Shown: positions 10,425 through 22,690, counted from the stretch's first letter. The stretch: 64,000 bases of DNA from Epiperipatus broadwayi (GCA_028023455.1 JAQFVV010006255.1:5932001-5996000); one strand, 5' to 3'. Translations and numbers: made by a program. Notes: generated by a model from the letters alone, not told the origin.

Positions 10425-13400
10425 GAATAATTCTAATAAGTTGTTCAAGAATCTAATGTGATTTAGAAAATTATTCTCATATTTAAAAACGTAAGAATCT
10501 GCAGTCAATTGAATAAATTTATTCAGTTTATAGGAGCCTTAAAAATTTAGTATTTCAAAAATTTATATAATGATTCAAGAATTGAATATAGAATCTGACT
10601 ATTGAAAAAATGTGTAATACCATAGTGACTGAAAGAATTTGATTTATATATAAATGAATCATTATATTTTAAGAATAACTAAAAAAAGAAAAAAAATAGA
10701 TGAAGAAATAAAGTGATTATGGAAAATCAAAAATTAAGATTAAAAGTTAATGTGTAAAACATTTGAGAATGAATTAAATGAAGTAAAATGAAGCTGATGA
10801 GTAAAGTATGTAAAGACTACATGATTATAACACATGTTGATAAGAAGTATGATAAATAGTAGGTATTAATAATAAAACCAGAAATAAAGCTGCCATTCAG
10901 GTAAAACTTTTAAGTTTTCTTGAATAAATTATATGATTATATAATACTTCAAGAGATCACTCTAGGTGAAGCTATTATAAAAAGAAAGAAGAAAAAGATA
11001 AATATCATTGAGTGACTTATATTATCAAAATAAAAAAAGCATGCTTGACAAAAGTAGTTGTAAACAAGTTAAATATAGTACTAAGTCAGAAGTAAACCAA
11101 AGTTATTGAACTCTAGCTTTAATATTTAGACAGTGGAATAAATTCTGTTTAGAGGCTGGCAACCAATGATAAACAAATATTGATAATGACTAAATATCAA
11201 AGCTCAATTGATTGTAGTCTTTTATTGGCTAGTTAATGTATATTTAGGCAGAAACATAAATATATTAATTCGCATAAGGGAAAATAATTACAAATTTTAA
11301 AAGGTAAACTATAAATAAGAAAGCCATACAATAAAGTGTCCATGATATTATCTTATATCAAAAAAATATTATTTTACTAGTAAGAGAGTAATTAATATGC
11401 ATAAGCGAGCCTGAAAACAGAAGCCTGGAAATAGTCAAGAACAAAAAGTATTAATAATGCTTGCATTATTCTAATTAAAAAGAGGCTTAGTACTGATATA
11501 TTTGAACAAAATAATTGTACGATTATAAAATATACCTTAATGAGGGAAAATGCCCCTTCTTCTTTTGTCCAAAAACATTGAAAATAATTTTGAATAGTCG
11601 GATCAACAATCCAGTTACATGAAAATAAAACAATATTGAATCTTTTTTTTTTTTTTTTAAAGAAATGGAAAATAAAAGATAAAATATCACAAGGAAAATA
11701 TGAGATCATGAAATAATAAATAAATGAGCAGTATCATTAGGTATTATAATTACTTGAAATTTTTTTATAGAATTTATAAAGTATAAAAATTGTCAAAAAC
11801 TAAAGAGAAAGTAAACTGCAATTGATAATAAAATAAGCTAGTAACAAAACATAAGTATGATATTGGGGAAAAAATTTCTGTCACACAACACACAATAGTT
11901 TGATTATTAATAAAGAGATTGAACTGATAGGTAGTATGGGTATCTTTTTTTTTTTTGACATATACAGTAATATAGTCTATGAAAAGATTTGTAACGGATT
12001 TATGTTCACCCATCTCTTTTGAAATAATATCTGAGAATTGCAATGTAATAAAGGTAGGACATCCATACTAGGAATGTTTCCAATTGTTGATATGCACACC
12101 ATAGATTTTTAAAACTCCAATAATGATTTCAAGATCAGTCATATTGTTTATTAAAGTTATGGATTGAGGAAGTAAACTCATAGTATTGATCTGTCTTTGG
12201 AACACTGATATGATGACATTAAAATGAGGTTACTGGAAAAGTCAAATTCCTAAAATTGTTTTATAATGCAAAATAAGGTAATACTAATAATAATTCTATT
12301 CAATAGCATTAATGTAATCAAATATTGATAATGAAGATTGGCCTATTATGATTATAGGTGTCTTAAAATGTTTACAGTTTGATCCTTATCATAGAAATCA
12401 TATATGATTAACTTTACAAAGAATAAAGCCATATTATTAAGAAAAATTAACTTTGTAATAATTTTTAGGTTGGAGATATATCTTTGCAGTATTTTATTAT
12501 TAGAAAATAATGCAAGTCAACTAATATATATTTAGTAATATTTTAGATTCTAAACTTGAGAATTTATAATAAATTTCCAAAATGAAAAAAACTTATTCTT
12601 AAAAAGTATTGTTATTTTCAGTGAAATTATAAGTAAAAATTTAAAAAAAAAAGAAATTTCAAATTGTCATAATGTAATGAAATTAAAGAATATATATGCA
12701 AGAATGTGTTATGACACATAATTAAATCTTTGATTTAAATTGCTCTCTTGAATAAAAAGAAAGGCAAAAGAAATACTTATCAAATGAAATATTAAGAAAT
12801 CTGAAATATGATAACAAAATGAATATAATTTAATAATGTGGGTAGTAAAATTAAGTGAACTTTATTATCTACATAAACCAGAAATTTTTAATTGGTAAAA
12901 TTATTTATGGAACTTTAATAATTTTTATAACTGAATATGGATTATAGTGTTAGTAATTATGAAAATTTTTATTATATTCTAGGTTTTTCAGTAAATATTT
13001 ATTCTTGTCTTCTACCAATAAATATTTTTCAAATTATTGGCATTCATTTTTCAAAAGATTCCACTAAAAAATTGTTTTTTAATACTGAGGGGTAAAAAAA
13101 ATTGCTAATATTAAAAAAAATATTCATATTGGCATAAGCCTTCCAAACAGTGTTAATATATTTGCAGCAATATAAACCCCAGTAATTACAGTAAGTTGAC
13201 TAAACAAGTTGAAAAGAAATGATGAACATGAATCTAATAAAACTGATTGGATAAAAGAAAAATTCTTTTCTTTCTTTAGTTAGCAAAAATTATATCTAAA
13301 AATTTTTATACTTTCAGCAATTTTACTTAAAATAATATGTTTGTATTCATTATCAACTGCTAATTGCCTGATTACAAATTATGCCAATAAAGTCAGACAG

Positions 13401-13824
13401 TATGGGACAGGCATTGATAATGGTAATTATTAACATCTTAGTGCTATCATATTTATTAGATAATAACTTTTTCTATTAACAATTTTGGACTATTCTTTAT
13501 AATAATAAAATTAGGTAATCAAAACAATATCATTTCACTTTAACAGCTGAGCCATAGCCATAAAGATATTTTGTGAGCCTGAATTCAATTATTACAACTT
13601 CTATCCTATTTCATAATTAGATATATGTTTCACCTTGAAAACAAAAAATGTTATAATTGTTTTGGTAGGAAGATATGTGTGCTTATATGTTTGTTGTTTG
13701 TTATAATTATTTTAGACTCTATTTTCAGTTGTTTTTATGGATAAAACTATTTTTAATTTATAGGATTGTACTTATATATATATATAAAAAACCAAAATTG
13801 CCTAACACTATACTAGCAAAAATA
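10425..13824. other. AT-rich stretch without recognisable gene
   Basis: No conserved motif, exon or repeat end recognised in these 3.4 kb. There are poly-A and poly-T runs (for example about 11641-11660) and short AT-driven open frames only. Confidence 0.5.
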
Positions 13825-14451
13825 AAAATGCAAAACCATAAAACAATACAATACTAGATTAAATCCAAAATTTTACCAAAATCCTTACACAACCATGGTT
13901 TCATCTACTACAAATAGACCTTCTCAAGTGAAAATCAAACTAAAGGAAATAACCTATATATACAAACAAATAAACCTTCCCATAATTCATTTCAAACTCC
14001 ACCTTCCCTTAATATCAAAAGAAGTCTTCATAAGATTGATAGCCTCAGAATCAAGAAGTTTTATTATCATAAGTCTCCTTTATTCTTGTTTTTAACTCAT
14101 TCTTTTCATAAAAAATAACTGAAGCGTTGTTAAACAATATTCTATGACCTGTATTCAATTCATGAATATATAAAGCTGAGTTAAGATATCTATGTTTAAC
14201 TCTACTTATAGAACCTTAATCCTTTTATTAAGGCTAAACTTACTCTGGCCTACATAAAACTTACCACAACCACATAGAATCTTATAAGCAATACCAGGAA
14301 TAGATCTACTATCAATAGACTGTTTTGAACCATTAAGTAACGAATTCAAATCAGAACTTTTCTTCCATGCAACCTTAATTCTATCTAACAAATGACTATT
14401 CTTAAAAACCAAATTATATATTGGTGAGTGTGTTTTTGGTAGTTTAGACAT
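13825..14451 (-). pseudogene. Penelope-like GIY-YIG tail, inverted 5'-truncated copy
   Basis: Read on the - strand, the frame from 14451 begins just upstream of the GIY-YIG endonuclease (SLLNGSKQSI, then IPGIAYKILCGCGKFYVGQS). It shows the GIY (here GIAY) and YVG motifs and the paired cysteines found in Penelope endonucleases. The frame stops near 14206, about 70 residues short of the sister copy's end, so it is broken. It retains a 16-bp segment (GCATGGAAGAAAAGTT on -) that is deleted from the + strand copy. It marks the inverted terminal part of the composite element. Confidence 0.8.
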
Positions 14452-14458
14452 TGAGATT

Positions 14459-15265
14459 ATGTACCAATCGGTTAATAGATTAAAAAGTATTGATGTTTTT
14501 CTTTCAATTTTAAAGAAATTAGAATGTTTTTCTGCGGATAAGATTAAGGTTTTTCATGATTTGCTGTTAGAGGAGTCAATGTATTTTATGTCTAATGATG
14601 TGTTTTATAAGATTAGAGAGGGTTGGGTTATTGGTTATGTTATTTCTCCATTGATGCGTGTTGTCTATATTGATCATTTGAAGTGTAGTGTTATTAATCT
14701 GTTTTCATGTTCTATAAAATTATTTGTTAGATATGTTGATGATTGTTTGTTTGTTATTCAGAAAGAGAAATTAGAAGAGTTTTTATGTGAATTGAATGCT
14801 TTTGATTCTAGTATTAAGTTTACAATTGAGGGGGGTAGTTTTGATTTTGTAAAATTAAAGTTTTTAGAGATAAATGTTGAGAAGGTTAATGATGTTTTGT
14901 TTTGTAGTCATTTTATAAAACCTAAGAATTTGAGAAATATGATTAGGCCTGATAGTTATCAGCCTGTTATGCATAAAAAAATGTCTTTGTTGAATTTTTG
15001 TTGTAGGAATAGAAGGCTTAATAATTGTAGTAATAATGCTGATATTCAAAAAAGTCAATTTGTTGCTGAATATGTAGAATTGGGTTATAGTCATGATTTT
15101 ATTAAAAAAGTTGTATTTAATAATAATGTTTATAGTCGTGATTTTGATGGTAAGAATTTTATTGGTAAGGATAATGAGTATATGTTTTTACCATTTAAGG
15201 CCTCAATATATAATTTGGTTTATAAGAATCGTCATTTGTTAGGTGGAATGAAGGTTCTGATTTGA
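14459..15265 (+). pseudogene. Penelope-like reverse transcriptase, C-terminal half
   Basis: A 268-residue frame recognisable as the second half of a Penelope-like RT. A motif B-like region (GYVISPLMRVVYIDHL) corresponds to the usual 'MGxxxSPxLxxxYM'; the canonical Met-Gly is altered. The catalytic motif C, RYVDDCLFVIQ, is intact, followed by the F-x-IEGG segment and a basic region. Fingers and motif A are missing, so the copy is 5'-truncated. It ends early because, relative to the inverted sister copy, 16 bp are missing at about 15256, shifting the frame before the GIY-YIG domain. In an intact element RT and endonuclease are one protein that copies RNA onto nicked target DNA. Confidence 0.85.
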
Positions 15266-15624
15266 ATTCCTTACTTAATGGTTCAAAACAGTCTATTGTT
15301 AGTAGATCTATTCCTGGTATTGTTTATAAGATTCCGTGTGGTTGTTGTAAGTTTTATATAGGCCAGAGTAAGTTTAGCCTTAATGAAAGGATTAAGGTTT
15401 ATATAAGTAGAGTTTTAAACATAGGTATCTTAACTCAGCTTTATATACATGAATTGAATACAGGTCATAGAATATTGTTTAACAATGCTTCAGTTATTTT
15501 TTATGAAAAGAATGAGTTAAAAAGAAGAATAAAGGAGACTTTGATGATAAAACTTAGTGATTCTGTGGCTATCAATCTTATGAAGACTTCTTTTGATATT
15601 AATCGAAGGTGGAGTTTGAAATGA
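15262..15624 (+). pseudogene. Penelope-like GIY-YIG endonuclease domain
   Basis: Continues the preceding RT in another frame. SRSIPGIVYKIPCGCCKFYIGQ shows the GIY-equivalent (GIVY) and YIG-equivalent (YIG) strands separated by a Cys-x-Cys-Cys cluster. Downstream, the basic helix (SLNERIKVYISR), HELNTGHRI with its histidines, and the conserved acidic position in 'FYEKNELKRRIKETLMI' match the usual order of the family. The endonuclease nicks the target for priming. The domain itself is open for 120 residues to a stop at 15622. The start at 15262 is only a frame boundary created by the upstream deletion, not a real initiation site. Confidence 0.85.
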
Positions 15625-16260
15625 ATTATGGGATGGTTTGTTTGTTTGTATATATAGGTTATTTCCTTTAGTTTGATTTTCACTTGAGAAGGTCTATTTG
15701 TAGTAGATGAAACCATGGTTGTGTAAGGATTTTGGTAAAATTTTGGGTATTGTTTTATGGTTTTGCATTTATATATATATTACTGATAACCCAGTCTTTA
15801 TTCAATAATTATTATGGCCTGATAAAATTAAATAGGTAATATTGCTCTTTTTATGTTCTAATGTTTTATAGTTGTGTTAACATTTTTAATTTGGAATTTT
15901 ATGTGGAATTGATATTTCATCTTTTCAATTTTTTTATTTTAGGATTTTTTAATTAAATTAATAACAGAGTATTAATAAAATAGTAGCTTGCATGTATTTT
16001 TTAAACTAGTACAAATAACTATTAGATTTAATTTAATTTCAGATTATTCTGAAAATTATATAATTTAATTTTAATTTTTATAAGAAAAGAAAATTAAAAT
16101 TACCACAAGTAGTATATTTTTTAATCAATAAAATCGATAAATTTATTTAAAATGAAAGTCAAATCACAACAAATGCTTATGATGTGTATGTAGGAAAAAA
16201 AAATTAAATATATTTTTTAATGTTTTTGCATTCTCTGCTTCTGTCTTTTTTTTTGTATAG

Positions 16261-16337
16261 ATGGTTAAGTCGATGGTTTCGTTGGTCTCCGACTTCTTTG
16301 GTTGCATTAAAAGCAGCTGAAGAAAAAATATTTTCTC
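16261..16337 (+). CDS. ABHD4/ABHD5: ABHD4/5-like hydrolase, N-terminal exon (77 bp)
   Basis: Encodes the Trp-rich N-terminal segment WLSRWFRWSPTSLVALKAAE, which corresponds to the conserved 'WLxxWxxxxPTSxxxLKxAEEK' of ABHD4/ABHD5. In ABHD5 this Trp-rich part anchors the protein to lipid droplets (family knowledge). The acceptor is a long pyrimidine run ending TATAG at 16260; the donor is GTAAGT at 16338. The exon starts with the third base of a codon and ends with the first, and the next exon at 35904 continues in frame. The upstream exon with the initiator Met was not found. The following intron is about 19.6 kb and holds several retroelements. Confidence 0.85.
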
Positions 16338-16654
16338 GTAAGTTTTTTTTTTTTTTTTAAATAATGTAATAGTCTTTTTTTTAGTTCAAAAATGTATTGT
16401 TTTTTAAAAAAATTTCAAATATATTTATAAAATCATGCAAATATATTTTGGGGACTTTGTATGGCATTAAAACTAACTAAAAAAGAACTAGTAATCAACT
16501 CTATAATATTATGATTAGAATTTTCCTAAAGCAAATAATAACTAACATAACATCTGATTTTAAAATTGATTAATTTTTAATAAATATGAAATATAATAAT
16601 TTTGTTAAAAACTATCAAAACATTATATGATAGTGATTTTATATGCTTACACAT

Positions 16655-17168
16655 ATTGTTAATAAGAGTATTGAGATGATGAGATGAGATGCACTGTGAC
16701 CTCCTTTATCGGAGTCAGGAATCTCGGCTATCATGCCCAGAGAAAGCTGTTAGCCATTTTACCTTTGTTTTCCATTCCCTGCCCTAATTTTCCCCATATT
16801 CTTCTCTATCCTGCTCCATCTCATTTCCACAATATAATCTTGGTCAACTCCATGACCTTTATATCTAAATCCCCCTTTTTCCAAACCCAGCATAAAAACC
16901 AAGAACCCACATTCTATATAATCTCCTTGTTTATATTTATTTTCCCACAACTTCATTATTTATGCCCTTTCTACTTGCAAGTATTTATTTACATTCAATT
17001 AATAGATGCCTAATATTTTCTATGCCTTTTTCCAAATCCAGCATAAAAACCAAGAACCCACCTTCTATATAATCACTTTATATTTATTTGTCCACAACTT
17101 TATTATTTGTGCCCCTTCTACTTCAAGCATCTACATTCAATTAACAGAGGCTTAATATTTTCTATGCC
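16655..17168 (-). mobile_element. LINE 3' end, left arm of palindrome
   Basis: On the - strand this carries the C-terminal LINE frame (MKLWENKYKQGDY..., MRWSRIEKNMGKI) and the 3' tail. An internal duplication repeats the stretch 'tctacatt...ctaatattttctatgcc' (about 16958-17025 and 17112-17168). It is an inverted copy of about 17488-17850, with the hammerhead foldback between them. Confidence 0.7.
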
Positions 17169-17181
17169 TTACCAAACTTTC

Positions 17182-17400
17182 CATGCAGTAGTGCCATCAA
17201 TTGCAAGCTTTCGTAATCAATGGATGCAAGAAGGTTTATGCAGTGCTGTCAAATCCAAGATATAACTGATAAAAGCCATAAGCTAGAAACTAGTCTGGGG
17301 ATGTTGGATGAGTAAGTACTAGATAGGGATTTTATACGCAAACTTTCCTGTATCCATTGATTACAAAAGCTTGCATTTGGTGGCACTACTGTATGGAGAA
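17182..17400 (+). mobile_element. Hammerhead element foldback, lineage B
   Basis: The arms at about 17182-17232 and 17345-17395 (GTAGTGCCA...ATCAATGGAT and its complement) are inverted copies of the terminal part of the 457-bp hammerhead unit seen at 50.4-51.6 kb. A single degraded ribozyme lies between them. No separate TSD was seen, because LINE 3' ends flank both sides. Confidence 0.7.
17253..17309 (+). ncRNA. Degraded hammerhead ribozyme, lineage B
   Basis: Outer stem ATCCAA / TTGGAT, core CTGATAA (17266-17272; the consensus CUGANGA has G at the sixth position, here A), stem II AGC/GCT, GAAA, CTAGTC, TGGGGA. The core change is expected to abolish or strongly reduce cleavage. Confidence 0.65.
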
Positions 17401-17439
17401 TTTATTTAAGGCTCAAATGGGATCTTTAGCTACAAGAGA

Positions 17440-17850
17440 ATATACATGTAAATGGGAAAAAAATGGGTGATTTATTTTGTAAATTATGTAAGGAAGAAAT
17501 AGAAAATATTAGGCATTTGTTAATTGAATGTAAATGCTTGAAAACAGAAAGGTACATATAATGAAGTTATGGAAGAATAAATATGAAAAAGTGATTATAC
17601 AGAAAGTGAATTATTGGTTTTTGTGCTCGGTTTGGGAAAAGATAAAGGGGATTTAGATATAAAGGTTATAGAGTTGATAAAGATTATGTTGTGGAAATGG
17701 GATGGAGCAGAATATGGGAAAATTTAGAGTGGGGAATGGAAAATAAAATGGCTAACAGGTTTATCTGGGCATAATTGTTGAGATATTCTTGACTTCGTTT
17801 AAGGAGAAGTTACAATACATCACATCATTACTCTTATTAATAATTTTGTT
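17440..17850 (+). pseudogene. LINE C-terminal zinc finger and 3' end, right arm of palindrome
   Basis: The + strand frame reads FCKLCKEEIENIRHLLIEC near 17480-17540, a Cys-Cys-His-Cys motif like the zf-RVT domain at the C-terminus of L1/Tx1- and R1-like LINE proteins. It is followed by the broken MKLW..KYE segment and the 3' tail with ACATCACATCA. Frameshifts and stops break it. It mirrors 16655-17168. Confidence 0.7.
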
Positions 17851-19106
17851 ACTTATAATGCAGTACTTGTCAATATAAAGACGTAACTATACTCATATAA
17901 TAGTTGTCATGGAATGAAAATCAAATATTTATAGTAATATTACACTTTTATATAATAAATTTAATTGGAATTATAATTAGTATAATAATATGAAAAGGTT
18001 TGAAAATTTGTGAAATTAGTATCAAAAGTTTAATACTGTAAAACATTAAAAAAAAAATCTAAGGATTTTCTTCAGTGTTATTATTTTTTATCTTAAGATT
18101 CACTAATAGAAAAGATTGATGAAGCATTGATAAAGGCTATCTTTTCAAGATAATTTTGAATTCTTCTCCTTGCAAGGATGAACATCTTATTATGAGCTTA
18201 TTATCATTAACAAAATGTTTTTTATAATTTTACTATGATAGTTCAAAATTTAGATATCTGTTTTACTGAATTTCAGAAGAGTAATTTATTATTACATATT
18301 AAGCACCAATTTAAATATGAAAAAATTATTAAATAAACCCAAAAATTACTCCAGAACTACTATGGGAGATAACCTTGCTATGGTTACTGTAAATTGCATA
18401 CTGACATAAACCTTAAAATCTTAAAACTTTAAAAAACCTTTGCTACACTCCATCTTTCCATTCATTGAAACTTATAATCTCATAATTGATAAATGAATTA
18501 TCAATTTTGTGAGGAAAGATCTGGAAAATATTCTTAAAAACCCACAACTTGGCATTCTAATAAAATATTTGTCTATAATCCTCTCTCCATTTCCCATACT
18601 TAGTATCCCCATATTGTTTCATTCCTAACCATCTTTTAATTTGGGATCATAAATCTTTAAATAATATAAACAAACAACTCACAAATTAAAAGTATTAATG
18701 AACAATTATTACCTCCTTCATGATACCAAACAGCTAAAATGATAGCAAACATTCTTAATCTTTTTTTTTTGTCATCTTTCGTAGGTATTTTCAGATGCAT
18801 TTTGTATTTTTTTTTTAAATAGTTGATGTAGTTCCTGCTTGGCAAATATTTAATCTTATTCCTTGACTTTCAAATTTTCTGGACTTCTTTCTTCTCAAAG
18901 TTATCCTAAGTCTATCATTATATTATAGCATGGCATTGAATCTAAAATGATATTTATTTGTTTTTCGTAGATTGTGGCCCATCTATTGTCCTCTTGCTGA
19001 AAATTTTTCAATTATATGACTGATAGAGAAGCTAAAAATCTTCAGTGAAAATGCATTTACAAAAAGTTTTATTTATGATGTAAGAGATTTATAATCGGTG
19101 AACTGT
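17851..19106. other. Intronic AT-rich sequence, nothing recognised
   Basis: Part of the long ABHD intron between the LINE palindrome and the gypsy element. I see no coding or repeat signal. Confidence 0.5.
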
Positions 19107-19110
19107 TATG

Positions 19111-19932
19111 TATCTGCTATCAAAAAACAATATAACAGATCACAGAAAAATACAATAACTGGGAATTAAATAAATTCAACTATCTAATATAATGAAAATT
19201 TACTTATTTATTGAATAAATAGACAAACTGTATAAACCACTAGGCAATCCTCATTAACATTTAGCATTCAATTGCAATACTGTACATCTAAATATATAAA
19301 TGTATTTCATTAGAAACAGTTCTATTTTTCTTAGATCGTTATATTCATTAACAGTCTAACCAACAAAATAAAGTAATATTACCCTCGGGTAGTTCTCAGC
19401 ATATAAAATTAATAATGTCAGGGCGATGTCTATGGAATTTTAACCAGCATTAACCTTGATTTAACTAGTGCCTGGGATAGGAAACTCCTCGATGACTGCA
19501 GCTAAAGCTCATGGCGATCTTGTTTCACTAAATGCTCGATGACTGAGAACCTCCATGAAAAGCATTGAAAATGCAGAACTGCTCTCGCACAAATTTATCC
19601 CTCTTTATATATCCCTGCATATTTTCTTATTTTATCTTCACACTAATTAAATCTTAACTTACAGATTTTTTACCTGAAACAAAATCTTTTCATGTTTTAA
19701 TTTACATTTTTCTTACTGCTATTATTTCATTAATTAACAAACAGGACTTTAGTATTTCAAACATTCTGTAATTAATTATTTCTTATCTTTTCTTCTGGAA
19801 TATTGTATTTTTTCTTTGAAAACAATGTGCTTTTATGATTTCCAACTTTTATATTTCCAGTGATTACAATTTATATTATACAATTCTTTTTCTACTACCA
19901 GATAATTTCTCTTTTTATATAAATATAATACA
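19111..19932 (-). repeat. 3' LTR of the gypsy element
   Basis: Aligns by eye with 23707-24579 over its whole length, with small indels. On the - strand it begins TGTATTATATTTATATAA and ends near TTTTGATAGCAGATA. The inner boundary is marked by the polypurine tract. Confidence 0.8.
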
Positions 19933-19950
19933 TTTATCCCCCCACTCCAG
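19933..19950 (-). other. Polypurine tract of the gypsy element
   Basis: On the - strand GGAGTGGGGGGATAAA lies directly upstream of the 3' LTR, the expected place for plus-strand priming. Confidence 0.6.
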
Positions 19951-20259
19951 AAGAATGCCCTCTACACGTTTTATACATAATCTTCTAATTTTATCGGCTT
20001 ATGCTTCTTCCGTACTGGACTTATTATTTCCTGCATTTTCCACCATGTCGCTATCAATGTGGATTTCTGTTGATTTTTGTTTCTTTTTTATTTCTGATGC
20101 ATTCTGTCACATTTGGTTCAACTTTCACTTCTAGTTTTGAATCAAATGGCCATAAAAACTGTTGAGTTGTCTTTTTGTCTCCTAACATGATTTATGTGCC
20201 TAATATACTTAACATTATTCTGATCTTGAATTATACAAATTTTATTTGCTATTAACTTA

Positions 20260-20691
20260 TCACTCACTTCTTTCATCCATTTTTTGTTGGTTAAAGTAAC
20301 GACAGCTTAAATGTTGACACAGCATTCTCTTTTTTAATGCTTCTTGGAGATCCGATATCTTTGTCTTCAAGAAACTTTTTTTCACTTGTTGTACCACTTT
20401 TTCTGCTTGTTCATTCAACTCTGGATAGTATTGTGGTATCAGAATATGTTTAATGCCCTTTCCAAATACTGTTGCATTCTGTGTCCCCTGAAACCTGCTC
20501 CATTGTCGGACATGATGACTGCGGAAAACCATGTATTGTAAAACTCTGTTACAACATTTAATAATTTTCTCTGTACCAGTGATATTTATTACATGGCATT
20601 CAATCCCCTTTGAGAAAGAGTCGATCATTATCAACAGTATTTTTTCCTTTATCGGTACTTCATGATTGGATTGATATGCTTCCTTTCCCAT
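20260..20691 (-). pseudogene. Gypsy integrase fragment
   Basis: A 143-residue frame with IKEKILLIMIDSFSKGIE, the first catalytic Asp region of a retroviral-type integrase core. It continues to HILIPQYYPELNEQAEKVVQ, matching the 'YxPxxNGQAERxVQ' segment with the catalytic Glu in its expected place (LNEQAE). The N-terminal HHCC finger and much of the core between the two motifs are damaged. In life this enzyme inserts the cDNA. Not functional. Confidence 0.8.
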
Positions 20692-21118
20692 GGGCTAGTT
20701 GATGCAGGCTATGCTGTCAAATTTTTTGCTGGAAGATGCATTTCCTCCTGATATGATGAACATTTTTAAATAAACTTTTCAATATCTGCATTAATTCCAG
20801 GTCACCAGACATAACTATATGCCAGTGCTTTAGTTCACACACCTGGTTGACTTTCGTGCAATAAGTTTAAAACTATGTCTCCCAGCAGTCCAGCAGTAGA
20901 TATCACTACTCTATCTCAAAAAACTATACAATCATTACACATTGATAGATTAGCTCTATTAACCCAAAACCCCTGCACTAGATACAAAGACTTCTTGTTA
21001 GGTCAATCTAATCTAATGCATTTTTCTAAAATTTTATATCCCTTATCTTCTTTAGTCTATCTATCTATTATCCAACTATTTAAAGTTTTTGGATTTCATC
21101 ACATCTATGGGATTTACT

Positions 21119-21424
21119 CTATTTCATTTGATACAGCTTTATATCTATCTGGTAATTTTTTATTTCTTTTCCTTTTTTAAACAATTCATAATCATACCCT
21201 GCTAAAATATTATGCCATTGTAACATTCTTGGGCTTAAATGTTCAGGAGTTATACAATTATGAGCAAAAATATCTAGCAACGGCTTATGATCTGTCATTA
21301 TTTTAAACACCCTTCCAAAAATGTTCTGGCGGAACTTTTTCAATGAAAAAACTATAGTCAACGCTTCTTTGTCAATTTGATTATAATTCCTTTCCGCTTT
21401 CGACAAAGAGTGCAAAGCATACAT
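21119..21424 (-). pseudogene. Gypsy RNase H fragment
   Basis: The motif order LSKAERNYNQIDKEALTIVF followed by KKFRQNIFGRVF and IMTDHKPLLDIF is diagnostic for the RNase H of Ty3/gypsy pol, with the catalytic Glu (KEAL) and Asp (TDHKPL). The frame is open for about 100 residues and is separated from RT by stops and frameshifts. Confidence 0.85.
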
Positions 21425-21689
21425 TATTTGTCATTCCCCATTTTTCATCATATGTGATAGAACTGCACCAACACCTCAATCTGTAAGTATCTGATATAAT
21501 TTGAACTGGCTGATTATTATTAAAGTGCACTAACGATTTATCAGACACCAATAGCGCCTTTGTCTTTTCAACTGCAGCTTATTTCTCAGTTCATTCCCAC
21601 TTTTGTTTTTTTTTTTTGGCTGTGCAATTATTGCTTTATTTTTAAGAAATGGGTCAAAAAAATTAATCAAGTCTATAAAAGTCCTGTAA

Positions 21690-22339
21690 TTTCTTTACAT
21701 TTTTCAGCTTATCTGCATTTTTAACAGCCTTCACTTTTTTGGGAAAAGGCTGCTTGTCTTTTTCTGAAATTATATGCCTGAGAAAAACCAATTTATCAGT
21801 TTGCCACACCGATTTTTCAGTATTTAATCTAATCCCCGCTTTATTCTGCCTTTCGCAAACTTTTCTTATTCTTTCGTGTAATGACTCGAGTGACTGCAGA
21901 AATCAGCATGTCATCATAATAAGGTACCACTCCTTCCAAACCTTGTAAAATATTATTAAGTTTTGCTTGGAAAATATTGAGGCAGTAGTTACACTGAACT
22001 TTAATCTGTTACATTTAAACAGACCAAAAGGCATCGCTAATGTTAGAATTTGTGCCATTTTTTTATGTCATGGCTATTTGGTAATATTCTGAATTTAAAT
22101 CCAGTTTCTCAAAAACTTTTTCCAAACCCTAATGCTGCCAGTACATCTCTTACGTTTAGCATTGGGTATGCTTCCTTATTTAAAAACCTATTTACCATAA
22201 CTCTATAATCACCACAAAGTCTGATTTGTCCGTTAGGTTTCATTATAACTACTATAGACATGGCCCATTCTGAGAACTCTACTGGGGTCAATACTCTGTT
22301 TTCAACTAAAACCTGATTTTTTTTCTTCAACTTTGGCAT
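21690..22339 (-). pseudogene. Gypsy reverse transcriptase fragment
   Basis: The N-terminal part (22109-22339) reads VEFSEWAMSIVVIMKPNG then IRLCGDYRVMVN, the fingers region of gypsy RT (usual 'SPWASPIVxVxKxDGxxRxCxDYRxLN'). After a frameshift the catalytic YYDDMLIS is visible at about 21905-21921. Motif A is lost among stops. An inactive relic of the enzyme that makes cDNA. Confidence 0.85.
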
Positions 22340-22690
22340 ATTGTTTGAATGGTATCTTTCTAGGTTTACATATTATTGGAGTTGCATTCTCCATTCCACA
22401 TCCACCGACTTTGTACTGATCAAACCTAAATCATTTTCAAATAATTTAGGAAATTTTTTTGGCATTTGACTGACCGCATTAGACTATTCATGCCCTATAA
22501 TGGGACTAATATTCTGTTTCATCACAATATTTAAAGGCAGTTTTACCTCTTTATTTCTATATTTAATTGGTATTTCTACTATTCCCTTAATCTCTATCTT
22601 ATTTCCACTTACGTTTTGTGCCTTTATAAATGATTTTTTATTTTTGCGTTATTTTTCCCTACCTTATTTTTTTCCATAGTTCGTCCAACA

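Larger units (their letters stand above)
13825..15770. mobile_element. Penelope-like element, head-to-head arrangement
   Basis: A + strand copy (14459 to about 15770) carries the second half of an RT and a GIY-YIG domain. An inverted 3' piece of the same element (13825-14451, - strand) is joined to its 5' side with only a few bases between. The 3' untranslated ends match closely, including the stretch around 'AACCATGGTTGTGTAAGG' near 15713. Such inverted partial copies are usual for Penelope-like elements. Both copies are 5'-truncated and non-functional. Confidence 0.85.

Noticed and set aside
11392-12043. Two - strand open frames of 105 and 89 residues
   Set aside because: Rich in Phe, Tyr, Ile and Lys as expected from AT-rich non-coding DNA; they cross poly-A runs and show no domain.
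16684-17013. 109-residue + strand frame in the LINE palindrome
   Set aside because: Antisense of the LINE C-terminus (MKLWENKYKQ...) that recurs at 9.4 and 17.6 kb on the LINE sense strand.
20344-21180. + strand open frames of 65 and 101 residues inside the gypsy element
   Set aside because: Antisense shadows of integrase and RNase H; no independent motif.
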